A stretch of 64,000 nucleotides of DNA from Mycetohabitans rhizoxinica HKI 454. GTDB taxonomy: Bacteria; Pseudomonadota; Gammaproteobacteria; Burkholderiales; Burkholderiaceae. The DNA lies in NCBI RefSeq assembly GCF_000198775.1, contig NC_014718.1, positions 361,155 to 425,154 of the forward strand, given 5' to 3'. This document shows positions 21,901 to 31,102 of this stretch, in pieces. Under the pieces are notes generated by a model, which was not told where the DNA came from, ran no database searches, and saw only the letters and a list, made by a program, of their open reading frames with translations. Within the stretch, counting starts at the first letter, position 1, and every line of letters begins with the position of its first letter. The translations under genes were made by a program, and so were the position numbers.

Positions 21901-22352
21901 AGCCAATGCGGACGATACGTCAGATAATGATCGAAAACGCAGGCGATGCGACGCGCCAGATCGAACGTCATCGCAGGATCCGCCGCCGACAAGTACGCGT
22001 CCAGTCGTGTCGAGGACACCTGGTCGTCGCCATCGCGCACAGTGTCACGCTGCGCGAGCCGCCGGTAAAGCCGCCATGCGAGACGCTCCGGCGCGAACGG
22101 CGATTCGCGCGGCACATCGATTACGTCGACGCGCGCGATCTGTGCCCATAACCACTGCGCGAGATAGCAAAATTCGACATTCGCGCACAGGCCAAACCGA
22201 TCGGCATAGTCTAGTTCGAGCCGTCGGCGCACCGCAGTATTCGGCACGATGATCGGCTGCGGCCGCCACAGGTCACCGCCGATGCGCGCGAGGTCGCCCA
22301 ACAGCGCCGAGGCAAGCGTCTCATAGCGGTTCGAGTAAAACAGTTCAAGCAT
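18948..22352 (-). CDS. recC: Exodeoxyribonuclease V subunit gamma (RecC)
   Basis: RecC is the scaffold and Chi-recognition subunit of RecBCD. Using the ATG at 22352 (LELFYSNRYETLASALL, the family N-terminus) gives 1134 residues. The frame is open 117 codons further upstream, but that stretch is unlike RecC and contains no ribosome site. Inactivated helicase-like motifs (IIVPNTAVRRRLEL, GLCANVEFCYLAQWLW, VVCMAGIDDGVLP) are recognisable. First gene of the operon, divergent from the FUSC transporter gene. Confidence 0.93.
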   Translation of the reverse strand: MLELFYSNRYETLASALLGDLARIGGDLWRPQPIIVPNTAVRRRLELDYADRFGLCANVEFCYLAQWLWAQIARVDVIDVPRESPFAPERLAWRLYRRLAQRDTVRDGDDQVSSTRLDAYLSAADPAMTFDLARRIACVFDHYLTYRPHWLAQWLAGESIFAPRRQPGGAPRLADATPIQRADEAWQAQLWRDVLGELAGGHDAGADALERMSPPAYRFLSIASQLDLDDIARADWPAQVSVFALPTMPPLHVQLLRELSRWIDVRIYALNPCREYWFDIVTQRHADALDAAGQLDYQTVGHPLLAEWGRQTQAQLALLHEHTEGAVAGESSEFVEAPACSWLAVVQNAILSLEHPVSPSPPPARNGIEVYVCHSLARQFEVLHDRLLAEFDADPSLTPADVLIAVPDLIAAAPIVDAVFGAVPPSDPRRIPYRVTGLPPSQANPLARTLLDWLALAERDVNASALVEWLRVDAVAARYDIDPVALDTVQGWLANAGARRSFAPREQRDLDAPRARHTFADALTRLFLGYAMPDDALPIGDWLPVAASTGADAMLLGRLAQFVDELDAFALACATPHTVAQWRNVLLAALEQFFDARGPNADSLSELRDALDALFVQIEAGAPHTPLPAAVLRTALLSVLDDPARGGVPSGAVTVSPLSSLRGVPFRVVCMAGIDDGVLPTRARADEFDLMAAFAQPGDRQRRDDERNLFLDLMLAARDTLLLSYTGRNIRDNAELPPSALVAELLDHLASLKAGEGASLDEIALARRSFVTEHPLQPFALSYFSMQGPLLTYDADRAQVAAALADPTRRMEADAMPPFFGVALPADMRETIGLDELARFWRHPQRALLRERLGIVLHRAQAPLPDTEPYEFDYAGRDALAGRLLPLLVESSAYAERAHEIARAIPELPGGATGRAIHEREVVALSKLAEYIRGQVGTGLEPVEFSIHVAPRWPERLESVSTLLDRVPAWRGTVLLPTVLTGVLDGVTRNELVLYRYARPTARDYLDAWLRHLCWCAASPQASRQTLWIGDDERFVLTTPRDPHAYLGELLALYRAGLRAPLRFFPKSAWSLVSQSESAARNAWSNERTGGELDDPAIQLALRGTPMTLDDTFVAIARTVFEPLLAHLQPAEDA

Positions 22353-22680
22353 GAAGCGGCGGATGAAGATCGCGACGCGTGACGGCCACAGGGGCGCCCC
22401 GTCGTTAGTGAAAGACCCAAGCATAACAAAGCGCCTGCCGCACGCGAACCCGGCCGTTCGGCCTATTGTGCGCGACAGGCCCGTGGCGTTACGCTGTCCC
22501 GGTACGTTATTGGGCTGTGGGTCGAAGACCCGCTCTTCGCCGGCGCTCGGCAGTACGCGGCTGGTGCCCGACGACATGCCACCCGATGTGATGGTATACA
22601 CGAGCATAACTTCCGGTGGGTGCAAAAAACATCGGTGAAGTGCGCTAGACTCGCAGCATTGTGTGCCCACCCAAGCGTCG
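22353..22680. other. Divergent promoter region between recC and the FUSC transporter gene
   Basis: No separate gene is seen. The recC frame happens to stay open through it. A TAGACT near 22646 could be the -10 of the transporter gene, but no good -35 is present, so this is only a suggestion. Confidence 0.3.
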
Positions 22681-25095
22681 ATGCGATATTCGATCGAAAT
22701 CAAGAAATTTCTATACAGTCAGTATTTCTACGGTGGGCTTCGGATCGCGACCGGCATCTCGCTGCCGGCAGTGGTGTTGCTCGTCGTCTTTCATAATCGG
22801 GAGCTTGGCTTCACGATTTCGACCGGTGCACTGGGCGCATGCGTGGTCGACATGCCCGGCCCCCTGAAATACAAGCACAACGAGATGCTCGCGTGCAGCG
22901 TGATCGGGTTCTTCTCGGCGCTGGCCACCGGCATCGCGACTGCTCACCCGCTATCGCTGTGGCTGACGGTCGTACCGTTGACTTTCGTGCTGTCCTTGAT
23001 CGTCGTCTACGGGAACAAGTGGCCGCAGATCAGCTTCGCGACGCTGTTCATGATGGTGGTGACGCTGGAGGAGCGCTTCACGCCGCTCCAGGCACTGGCC
23101 AATGCCGGTTGGATCCTGGCCGGCGGAATCTGGTACACGTACTGGTCGACGTTCGTGTCACGCTGGCAGATCCACCGGATCGAGCAACAGGCGATCGCCG
23201 AAAGTGTGTTCGCGTGCGCCGACTACTTGCGTGCGCGCGCCCGTTTCTACGATCCGACGCATGATCTGGATGAGTGCAACAGGCAACTGGTCGACAAGCA
23301 GGTGTTGGCCGTGGATCGGCAAGAGGCAGCACGCGACATCGTACTGCGCAACCTGCCGAAGCTGCGCAGCGGGCAGCTCGACGCGCACCGCACGATGTTG
23401 TTCAATTTGTTCATCAATACGGTCGACCTGCACGAACTGTTTGTCGGTGCGCACGTCGATCACCCGATGATCCGCGCGACCTTCGGTGGCTCGGACTTGA
23501 TGGTATTTTTTCGCGACCTGATCGAGAAGGCCGCGACCGACCTGGAGGACGTCGGACTGGCCGTGTTACAGGATCGCCCGTCGGCACAGCGGATCAACGC
23601 GAAAGCGGAGCTGCGCGCGATCGAGTACGAGATCGAGTTGATGCGCAAGAAGGCCTTGCCAACCACCAATCCGGAGGCGTACTCGGCGATCGTGTCGGCA
23701 TTCCGGCGCGTCTGGAGCGCACAGCGGCTGATCGAGCGCATGCACCGCAACACGCGCGTGGATATCAGCGCGCAAGAAACGGAGATGCGGATCGACCAGG
23801 CGCTGTCGCGCTTCCTGTCGAGCCGACGCGTGCCGTGGATGCAAATCTTTTCGAATCTGACCATGTCTTCGCCGAGCTTCCGGCACGCATTGCGCGTCAC
23901 CGCTGCGGTGGCGATCGGCTTGTGGCTCGGCCGCCTGCTGCCGCTCACGAACGCGTACTGGATTGTGATGACGACCATTATCATCCTGAAGCCTGGCTAC
24001 TCGCTCACCAAGCAACGCAATACGCAGCGGATCATCGGTACTACGATCGGCTGCGCGGCGAGCATCGCGCTGATCCTGTCCGTGAAGGAGCCGCCACTGC
24101 TGTTGGCCGTCATGTTCGCCAGCATGGTGATGAGCTACAGCCTACTGCTGTTCAACTATACGGCCAGCGTCGTATTCACGTCGTCATATGTTCTGTTGAT
24201 GTTCCACATGCTGGCACCCGGCAGCCTGCGCATCATCGGCGAACGCGCGATTGATACGGTGCTAGGCTGCGCGATTGCAATCGCCGCGAGCCACCTGTTT
24301 CCCTACTGGGAATACCGGCTGATGGGCAAACTGGTCAACGGCTTGCTCAGTGCCACCCGGCAATACCTGGAAATCTGCTGGTATGCGGGCAAATCGCGGA
24401 CCGCGGCCGGCGGCGCAACGGAACAGGTCAAGCCGCCGCCTTCGGATCCGGCCGCGCCGGCGGACAAGAAGGGCAAAGAGGCCAGCGCACTGGTTTCCAG
24501 CGCAACCGCGCAACCGACGCCGGCGGCCAGCGCAGCCGCGTCGGCGATCGACAGCGACATCCGTTACCGGCTTGCGCGTAAGAATGTGCATATTGCATTC
24601 GCCAACGTCGGGCAGGCGTTGCAGCGCATGTTGCTCGAACCGAAGTCGGCGCAACGCTACGTCGCTGAGTTGAACGACCTGCTGGTGCGCGTGCACGCGT
24701 TGACGGCACAGATCACCGCGTCCGCGCCGCTCATGATGACGCTGTCACAGTCGCCGGCCCGCACGGCCGGAATCGTGGGCGCCGCCGGATGGGGCACCCA
24801 GCCCGTACCGGTCGTCGATGCGCAAGCACTTGCGCCACTGCGCAAGGCGCTGGGCATCGTCCATGATAATCTGGTACAGGCCGAAGCGGGCGTCGCACCG
24901 CCTCCCGAGCAAACAAGCATCGTCAAGCAGTTGAATCGTGAACTGGACCAGATGGTCGTCGACGCGGAACGCACGCGCAGCGAATCGTCCGACGTGGCGC
25001 ACGAGCTTAAGGGGTTGGCATACCAATGTAAGCAGATGGTGGGCGCATCGTTCATAATCCGCAAGGATGCGAGCATTATCAAGTTGCCGACATAG
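22681..25095 (+). CDS. FUSC-family inner-membrane transporter (YccS/AaeB-like)
   Basis: An 804-residue protein with the duplicated layout of fusaric-acid-resistance-like transporters. An N-terminal block of about five helices (GGLRIATGISLPAVVLLVVF onward) is followed by a large cytoplasmic region. A second helix block (LRVTAAVAIGLWLGRLLPLT, AYWIVMTTIIILKPGYSLTK, the FUSC motif) and a long cytoplasmic tail with Ala/Pro-rich linkers complete it. Relatives export aromatic acids or related toxic compounds; the substrate is unknown. The ATG at 22681 was preferred over an in-frame alternative six codons upstream. No accessory membrane-fusion gene lies next to it. Confidence 0.85.
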   Translation: MRYSIEIKKFLYSQYFYGGLRIATGISLPAVVLLVVFHNRELGFTISTGALGACVVDMPGPLKYKHNEMLACSVIGFFSALATGIATAHPLSLWLTVVPLTFVLSLIVVYGNKWPQISFATLFMMVVTLEERFTPLQALANAGWILAGGIWYTYWSTFVSRWQIHRIEQQAIAESVFACADYLRARARFYDPTHDLDECNRQLVDKQVLAVDRQEAARDIVLRNLPKLRSGQLDAHRTMLFNLFINTVDLHELFVGAHVDHPMIRATFGGSDLMVFFRDLIEKAATDLEDVGLAVLQDRPSAQRINAKAELRAIEYEIELMRKKALPTTNPEAYSAIVSAFRRVWSAQRLIERMHRNTRVDISAQETEMRIDQALSRFLSSRRVPWMQIFSNLTMSSPSFRHALRVTAAVAIGLWLGRLLPLTNAYWIVMTTIIILKPGYSLTKQRNTQRIIGTTIGCAASIALILSVKEPPLLLAVMFASMVMSYSLLLFNYTASVVFTSSYVLLMFHMLAPGSLRIIGERAIDTVLGCAIAIAASHLFPYWEYRLMGKLVNGLLSATRQYLEICWYAGKSRTAAGGATEQVKPPPSDPAAPADKKGKEASALVSSATAQPTPAASAAASAIDSDIRYRLARKNVHIAFANVGQALQRMLLEPKSAQRYVAELNDLLVRVHALTAQITASAPLMMTLSQSPARTAGIVGAAGWGTQPVPVVDAQALAPLRKALGIVHDNLVQAEAGVAPPPEQTSIVKQLNRELDQMVVDAERTRSESSDVAHELKGLAYQCKQMVGASFIIRKDASIIKLPT

Positions 25096-25195
25096 GAGTC
25101 GGCGCCGTTAATGGCTCCAAGGCGTTGGCATGACTGCTGCAATGCCTGGCCGTGCTTGGCACCCGCATCGAGCCCTGATACGCAGGTAGCGTCGG

Positions 25196-27253
25196 CTACG
25201 CGCGCACCGCCGGTGGCGCGCGGCCGACCAGCGATGCGATCGCCAACAGCAGATCGGCCGGATCGACAGGCTTGGCCAAGTGCGTTTGGAAGCCGGCCAT
25301 CAGTGCGCGCCGGCGATCATCGCCGCGGACCCGGCCGGACAATGCCGCGGCCGGCGTCATCCCGCCTCGTGCCGCCTCACGCTCGCGCAACTGTGCAATA
25401 AATGCGAAGCCGTCTTCCTCCGGCATGCCCAGATCGCTGATGACGACATCGGGCGTGCCGTCGTCCAAAACCTGCAACGCATCGCGCACAGACGCCACCG
25501 CGCTCACCTGCGCGCCGCGCTCCTCGAGCACGCGGTGCACGAGCTCGCGCGCATCGGCTTCATCTTCGACCACCAGCACATGAACACCATCCAGGCGCGG
25601 TAGCGCCGTATCCGGCTGCGCGCTGATCGGTGCCACTGCGCCGCGACGCGTGTCGGCGCCGGTCGTCACCGTGGGCAGCGTCACCGTAAATGTCGCGCCG
25701 CGCTGCTCACCGTCGCTGGCCGCGGTGATATGGCCCCCATGCATCTCGACCAGCTCCTTAACGATCGACAACCCCAGCCCCAAGCCGCCAAACTGGCGTG
25801 TGGTACTCGCGTCCTCCTGTCGGAAACGCTCAAATACGTGCGGCAGGAACGCCTCGCGGATACCGCAGCCGGTATCACTGACGACCAGTCGCGCCTCGCC
25901 GTCGCCGCTGGTCAGCGTGACCGCCACACGTCCACGCCGGGGCGTGAACTTGATCGCATTGGTCAGCAGATTCCAAATGATCTGCTGCAGCCGAGCGGGG
26001 TCACCATTGACCACGGCCGGCGCGCCCAGCACCGGCATGACACGAAGCTCCTTCGCGTCGGCTGCTAGCTGCACGGTCGCGATCACGTCGGTGATCACAT
26101 CGACCAGTTCGACGCGCTGCACGTTGAGCCGCACCTTGCCCGCCATGATGCGTGACATGTCTAGCAAATCGTCGATCATCTGCGATTGCAGCCGTGCATT
26201 GCGGTGGATCACCTGCAGGCCCTTCTCGACGCGAGCCGGATCGGACGCGTCACGCAGCAGCAACTGGGCCCATCCGACGATGGCATTCAGCGGCGTGCGC
26301 AGTTCGTGCGACAGCGTGGCGACGAACTCGTCCTTGAGCCTGGATGCCCGTTCCGCTTCCGAGCGAGCCTGCCGCTCGTTTGCGAGTAAATGCTCACGCT
26401 CCTGCGCAGCCAGCTTCTGATCGTCGATGTCAGTCGACGTGCCAAACCACTTGCTCACCCGGCCGGCACCGTCCAGCAGCGGTGCGGCCCGGGTCTTGAA
26501 CCAGCGCCACGCGCCGTCGGCGGCCCGCAGCCGATGTTCGACATCGTAATCGCTGCTGTCGCGCAAAGCGTCGGACCAACGCTGTACGGTACGCTCGAGA
26601 TCCTCAGGATGAACCAGCGCGTCCGGCCACACGTGACCAAGCAGCGAAGGCGCATCCATACCCGTGTAGGATAGCAACTGCTTGGACGCAAAATCGATCC
26701 GTCCGTCGGGCAACGCGGTCCAGACCAGTTGCGGGATCGCCTCCGCCAGCGTCCGGTAGTGCAACTCCCTTGCGCGGACCAACTCCGCCTCGGCAATCTC
26801 CCGTTGCGCGCGCTTCTGCGCCAACACACGCTCGATTGCCTGTGGTAGATAGTCAAGATAATCGGAGGTTTTTGGCACCACATCCGCGACGCCCGAGCGC
26901 AGCGCCTCGATCACCCGCGTCTCATCGGCAAAGCCGGTGCACAAGATCGCGGGCAGCATCGTGCCCTGCATGCGTAACGAGCGCAGGAAGTCGAGCCCCG
27001 TCTCGGCGGTACCGAGCACATAGTCCACGACCAGCACGTCAGGCCACCGCTCCTGGCCCCGGCCGTCTAGCCACGCGCGCGCGGCCTGCGTGCTCGTCAA
27101 CGTCACCACATCAAATCCGGCGCGGGCAAGCGCACGGCGGGCCAGGCTGAGCAAACCCTCGTCGTCATCGATAATCAGTGCACAGGCAGCCAGCGGGCCA
27201 TCCGCGCCCAATGCTCCGGGTGACGAATCGATTCGATGAGAAGCAAGCGTCAT
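25196..27253 (-). CDS. Hybrid sensor histidine kinase (REC-PAS-HisKA-HATPase-REC)
   Basis: A 685-residue cytoplasmic protein. An N-terminal receiver domain (about 25-140; phospho-acceptor Asp near 77 in VLVVDYVLG) is followed by a PAS domain (about 165-285, with the PAC-like WRWFKTRAAPLLD). Next come HisKA (LSHELRTPLNAIVG, catalytic His) and HATPase (NLLTNAIKF, VSDTGCGI, GLGLGLSIV). A C-terminal receiver carries ISDLGMPEEDGFAF. There is no DNA-binding output domain. Its start overlaps the stop of the upstream kinase by four bases, so the two are co-expressed and may form one phosphorelay. Confidence 0.92.
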   Translation of the reverse strand: MTLASHRIDSSPGALGADGPLAACALIIDDDEGLLSLARRALARAGFDVVTLTSTQAARAWLDGRGQERWPDVLVVDYVLGTAETGLDFLRSLRMQGTMLPAILCTGFADETRVIEALRSGVADVVPKTSDYLDYLPQAIERVLAQKRAQREIAEAELVRARELHYRTLAEAIPQLVWTALPDGRIDFASKQLLSYTGMDAPSLLGHVWPDALVHPEDLERTVQRWSDALRDSSDYDVEHRLRAADGAWRWFKTRAAPLLDGAGRVSKWFGTSTDIDDQKLAAQEREHLLANERQARSEAERASRLKDEFVATLSHELRTPLNAIVGWAQLLLRDASDPARVEKGLQVIHRNARLQSQMIDDLLDMSRIMAGKVRLNVQRVELVDVITDVIATVQLAADAKELRVMPVLGAPAVVNGDPARLQQIIWNLLTNAIKFTPRRGRVAVTLTSGDGEARLVVSDTGCGIREAFLPHVFERFRQEDASTTRQFGGLGLGLSIVKELVEMHGGHITAASDGEQRGATFTVTLPTVTTGADTRRGAVAPISAQPDTALPRLDGVHVLVVEDEADARELVHRVLEERGAQVSAVASVRDALQVLDDGTPDVVISDLGMPEEDGFAFIAQLREREAARGGMTPAAALSGRVRGDDRRRALMAGFQTHLAKPVDPADLLLAIASLVGRAPPAVRA

Positions 27254-29001
27254 ACAGGGAACGTCGAGTAAGTAGGCGACGGGCGGTCCTGAGCTGAAGC
27301 GTCGGCGCCGGGCTCCAACCCGCTGCCTGGGCGCAGACGGCCGGATCGCGCGGCCCTGGGCCCCGCGTTGACGCGGGCTAGCGCGCTCAAAGTTGCCGCA
27401 CGCAACGCTTCATGCGCACTGCAGGATTCGGGCAACGACAAGTAGAACGTCGAGCCGATGCCTTCACTGGACTCGGCCCATACATTGCCACCGTGTCGCT
27501 CGACAACACGACGCACGAGCGCCAGCCCAATACCCTCGCCCTTGACTGCGCCACCGTGCAGGCGCTGGAACGCGGTAAACAATTTGGGCAGTGCCGATGC
27601 GGGAATGCCATATCCGTTGTCGCGCACGTAGTAAATGCGTAACGAGTGCACGCCCACTGGGTTCGGACGCGTACCGATCTCGATCTCGCCAGGACGGCTC
27701 GGATCAAGATAATTGACCGCATTGGAGACCAAGTTCGCGAAGACTTGCTCGACTGCGGTCGGATCGCCCCATGCCGACGGCAACGGATGTATCTTCACGG
27801 TCACGCCCCGGCTCTTGATCGAGTCGCGCATAGCATCCACCACGCGGGACATCACCGCCTGCACATCAACTTGTTGCGGTCGGTACTCGACCCGCCCCGC
27901 ACGCGAGAGCCGCAGCAACGCGTCAATGATACTGGCCGAGCGCATCACCGCTGTTTGCAGGAAGCGCAACGCCTCGGCAATATCATCATCGACGATCCGC
28001 GATAGCCGGCGCCGTTGTGTGTCGGTCAGCGTGCTGCGCGCCAGTATCTCGCGCACCGAATCGCACGCCAAGCTCAGCTCCTGAGAAAACCCCTGCAGGT
28101 TGACCAGTGGTGCGCGCAAGTCATGCGACACGCTGTAGATAAACATTTCGTTTTCTTGCGTACGCTCGCGCAAATGCTCGTTCATCGTGCCGAGTTCCTC
28201 GGCCTGATGCGCAAGGTCGGATCGATAGCGCGACTCGATGCGCTCCGCTTCAAGCAGGCGTCGGCTCGTTTGGTGCAGCGCGAGGTCTAATTCGGCGATT
28301 TCATCGTCGCCCTCGAGCATCGGTGCGAGCGGCGCATTGTTTGCGAGTTGCTTGGTGTTGTCCGCAAGCCTGCGCAGCCGCCGTCGCACGCTCGACGTGA
28401 ACACATAAACCGCGATGGCGCCGGTGATGATCGACGCGATCACGGCCGACACGAGCAGCACCTGCTGCATGCGGCGCGCCTCAGCGATACGTTCGGTGCG
28501 AACGCTGTCTAACCGCATCTCTTCTTGTTGCAACGCGGCGACCTGCGCACGGAAGTAATCGACGATATCGTGGCCTTTGAACTCGCGAAAGCGGGCCACG
28601 ACCCCCGCTTGCTGACCGTGCCGCAGCAACTCCTGCGAACGCTCACTCCACTGCCGGTACGCCTGTGCGCTTTGCCGAATCTGCACCGCACGCTCGACTT
28701 GCAATGGATTGTCGGCAACCAGTTCGATCAACCGGTTGATGCGACGGTCGATCTCACCCCATTGGCTAGGCGGCGTCCATACCTGTCCGTATCCGTCGAT
28801 CACGGCGCCGCGCATGCGCACGGCATCGACTAGCACTGGGTCAAGCACGGCAGTGGCCTGACTCAACACTTCCTTGCTCCGCACTGCCCACTGCTCCGCT
28901 TCCAGGGCCTCGGCCTGGGTACGCATCACGCCGACCAGTAAGCCAAGCTCGACGAGGCTCGGAATCGCGATCAGCAGCAGCCCTTTGGTGATCAATCTCA
29001 T
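27250..29001 (-). CDS. Membrane sensor histidine kinase (CHASE3-like sensor, HAMP, HisKA, HATPase)
   Basis: A 583-residue kinase from the ATG at 29001. Transmembrane helix 1 is at about 7-26, a helical periplasmic CHASE3-like sensor at about 30-178, helix 2 at 181-203 and HAMP at 204-255. A coiled coil leads to HisKA with SVSHDLRAPLVNLQG (His near 293), then HATPase (NLVSNAVNYLD, VRDNGYGIP, GEGIGLALV). The catalytic core resembles phytochrome/CHASE3-type kinases. The frame is open 55 codons upstream but that region is Arg/Ala-rich and precedes the membrane anchor. First of a two-gene operon with the hybrid kinase. Confidence 0.88.
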   Translation of the reverse strand: MRLITKGLLLIAIPSLVELGLLVGVMRTQAEALEAEQWAVRSKEVLSQATAVLDPVLVDAVRMRGAVIDGYGQVWTPPSQWGEIDRRINRLIELVADNPLQVERAVQIRQSAQAYRQWSERSQELLRHGQQAGVVARFREFKGHDIVDYFRAQVAALQQEEMRLDSVRTERIAEARRMQQVLLVSAVIASIITGAIAVYVFTSSVRRRLRRLADNTKQLANNAPLAPMLEGDDEIAELDLALHQTSRRLLEAERIESRYRSDLAHQAEELGTMNEHLRERTQENEMFIYSVSHDLRAPLVNLQGFSQELSLACDSVREILARSTLTDTQRRRLSRIVDDDIAEALRFLQTAVMRSASIIDALLRLSRAGRVEYRPQQVDVQAVMSRVVDAMRDSIKSRGVTVKIHPLPSAWGDPTAVEQVFANLVSNAVNYLDPSRPGEIEIGTRPNPVGVHSLRIYYVRDNGYGIPASALPKLFTAFQRLHGGAVKGEGIGLALVRRVVERHGGNVWAESSEGIGSTFYLSLPESCSAHEALRAATLSALARVNAGPRAARSGRLRPGSGLEPGADASAQDRPSPTYSTFPV

Positions 29002-29242
29002 ACAGCGTTCTGGCGTTGGCGAAACAATGCGCACGGCAATGTCCGATCCGACACACGCGCGAAACGCTGCATGACAGGCACGCGGCGGCGCGGCGTGTCG
29101 CCGGATCGGCCACGGAGCCATTATCGCGTCGTTCAGCCTAAATGACAAAAGCCCATGCTGTGGCAAATGACCTTCATCAATTCAGATATAAGGGCCACAA
29201 CATTAAGCATGATTATTTCAATATCGCGCTCAACAATCAGCT

Positions 29243-30037
29243 TTAAGACTCGAATATTTCTCCTCCAAGCGCATGTACGCCTTCATGTAGCACACCATAC
29301 GCGGCAGCGACTGCCTCCGGGTCGCCCTTAACGCCCAAATCGATATGCCGCCGTGCATAGATTCCGCCACGCTTAGCATCGCCGACGCTGGGTAAGCTGA
29401 AGACACGTACGCCGGCAAAATCGCGTTCGATACGCTCCATCAGCGGCGTAAGCGCCGACTCAGGCAACTCGAACACCAGAAATGAGCGCTCGTCACGCGG
29501 TGTGCCGTGATGCAAATGTGCATAATGGGTGTCGAGCACCCATTCCATCATGGGCCATGCCATGACAGGAAACCCTGGCATGAAATAATGATGACGCACC
29601 GAAAAGCCGGGAATCTTGTTATAGCTGTTCGGAATGATGCTGGCACCCTGCGGAAACACACCCATATTGAAGCGATGCAGGTTATCCGGCGCGTCCAGGT
29701 CCGCCCGGCCGGGCGGCGCGGTTTCGCTAATCCGCTCGGCGATTAGTTGCCGGGCCTGTGGGTGCAGTTCCAGCGGCACGCCGAGCGCGGCCGCCGCACA
29801 CTGCCGCGTATGATCGTCTGGCGTCGCGCCAATGCCTCCGGTCACGAAGACAATGTCATCTGAGGCGAAGGTGCGCTTGAGGGTGGCAGTGATTCGTCTA
29901 CGCTCGTCGCCGACGTACTCGGCCCACGCGAGCGCCAGCCCCCGTGCGCGAAGCAACTCGATGGCTTTGGGCAAATGCTTGTCAACACGCCGTCCGGACA
30001 GGATTTCGTCGCCAATGATGATGATGCCGAACCCCAT
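29243..30037 (-). CDS. Molybdopterin-binding / CinA N-terminal-like protein
   Basis: This 264-residue protein has the MoaB/MogA-like (MoCF) domain seen at the N-terminus of CinA: GIIIIGDEILSGRRVDKH at the start, VFVTGGIGATPDDHTRQ in the middle, and FVVFPQ-like MGVFPQGASIIPN followed by PGFPVMAWPMM. The C-terminal nicotinamide-deamidase domain of full CinA is absent, as is usual for this stand-alone version in Burkholderia. Proposed roles are nucleotide or cofactor hydrolysis; exact substrate unknown. EI24 lies just upstream on the same strand (34 bases). Confidence 0.85.
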   Translation of the reverse strand: MGFGIIIIGDEILSGRRVDKHLPKAIELLRARGLALAWAEYVGDERRRITATLKRTFASDDIVFVTGGIGATPDDHTRQCAAAALGVPLELHPQARQLIAERISETAPPGRADLDAPDNLHRFNMGVFPQGASIIPNSYNKIPGFSVRHHYFMPGFPVMAWPMMEWVLDTHYAHLHHGTPRDERSFLVFELPESALTPLMERIERDFAGVRVFSLPSVGDAKRGGIYARRHIDLGVKGDPEAVAAAYGVLHEGVHALGGEIFES

Positions 30038-30071
30038 GGGTTCCCCTTGATCGTTTCAGACGACACGCAGC

Positions 30072-30917
30072 TTACGCCGATCCCGGCGGGCGCGCTTGCG
30101 GTGCTTGCCGGTCGGCCCCATGGTGTCGCGCGCGCAATTGCCTCAGCGCGCGCAGGCAATAATGGGCGAACCATAGCGCGGAGAACACGAAGATGTACAC
30201 GTACAGCCAGATCGACACGATCGCGACGAACGGGAACAACACGATCATCAACACGGAGGACGCCCACAGCAGCGTCGGGACCGCGCCGAGCATCCCGCAC
30301 ATCACGCCGATCGCGAGCAGTGGCATGCGGTGCATGCGAAAGATCATGCGCCGCTCATCCAAGCTCGCATGCCATGCCAGCGCATCGTAGGTCATCACGC
30401 GATAGGTGAGCCAGCCCCACAGCAGCGGCGGGATCACGGCGAACAGCGGCGGCACGAGCCACAACGGGACCGTGACGACCAGCAGCACCACGCAGATGCA
30501 CGTGGCTACGATCGAGTGGAGCAAACTGCCGAGCAGCGTGCCGCCGCGCCGGGGCTCCAGATCGGCGAATTGACGTGCACCGAGATGGCGGATCACCGCC
30601 GGCATCGATATCGCGGCAATCATTAACAAAACGGTCAACACGATCAATGGCACGGCGATCGCGACCACGACGAGCGGCGCGAGCACCATTTGCACGTGGC
30701 CGAAGCCGATCCCCGCGAACAGCGAATTGAGCGACGCGGTCCAGCCCCAGTGTGACAGCCAACCATGCGCCGCACTGACCCATCCTTCCCAGCCGAACCA
30801 CAGCACCGCCCCCCAGCCCAGCGCGGTCAGCAGAAACGGCAACGCGGTCAACCACAGCATCCGCGGATGAAGCATGCCCAGCAGCGCGCGACCCAACGAA
30901 CTGAACAACTCGTTCAT
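30072..30917 (-). CDS. EI24 domain-containing inner-membrane protein
   Basis: A 281-residue membrane protein with about six hydrophobic helices (WLTALPFLLTALGWGAVLWF, VLAPLVVVAIAVPLIVLTVL, VPLWLVPPLFAVIPPLLWGW and others). The EI24/CysZ-like motif region is WGWLTYRVMTYDALAWHAS. Homologues in Burkholderia are called EI24 or etoposide-induced protein 2.4-like; E. coli CysZ in the same superfamily carries sulfate. Function here is unassigned. The ATG at 30917 was preferred over a GTG two codons upstream. Confidence 0.85.
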   Translation of the reverse strand: MNELFSSLGRALLGMLHPRMLWLTALPFLLTALGWGAVLWFGWEGWVSAAHGWLSHWGWTASLNSLFAGIGFGHVQMVLAPLVVVAIAVPLIVLTVLLMIAAISMPAVIRHLGARQFADLEPRRGGTLLGSLLHSIVATCICVVLLVVTVPLWLVPPLFAVIPPLLWGWLTYRVMTYDALAWHASLDERRMIFRMHRMPLLAIGVMCGMLGAVPTLLWASSVLMIVLFPFVAIVSIWLYVYIFVFSALWFAHYCLRALRQLRARHHGADRQAPQARPPGSA

Positions 30918-31102
30918 GGACACACGAGCGCGGCAGCAAGCGAGCCGGCCACGCAGCGGGCTCGCGCAAAACGGCGAGCTGGCGCAAAACGATTGGAATC
31001 GAGCATGGGCAACCAGACGGGAAAACTGCGTCTATTGTACGGTTTTTGCCGAGGGCTCGGAACGAATCACGCATTGGGGCCAACGCGCCGGCATGTCGCG
31101 CG

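Noticed and set aside
15214..22352. Many long antisense frames under recB and recC
   Set aside because: They are GC-rich shadow frames with Arg/Ala/Pro bias and no ribosome sites or families.
22353..22703. 117-codon N-terminal extension of RecC
   Set aside because: No ribosome site, composition unlike RecC, and the family N-terminus begins at the ATG at 22352.
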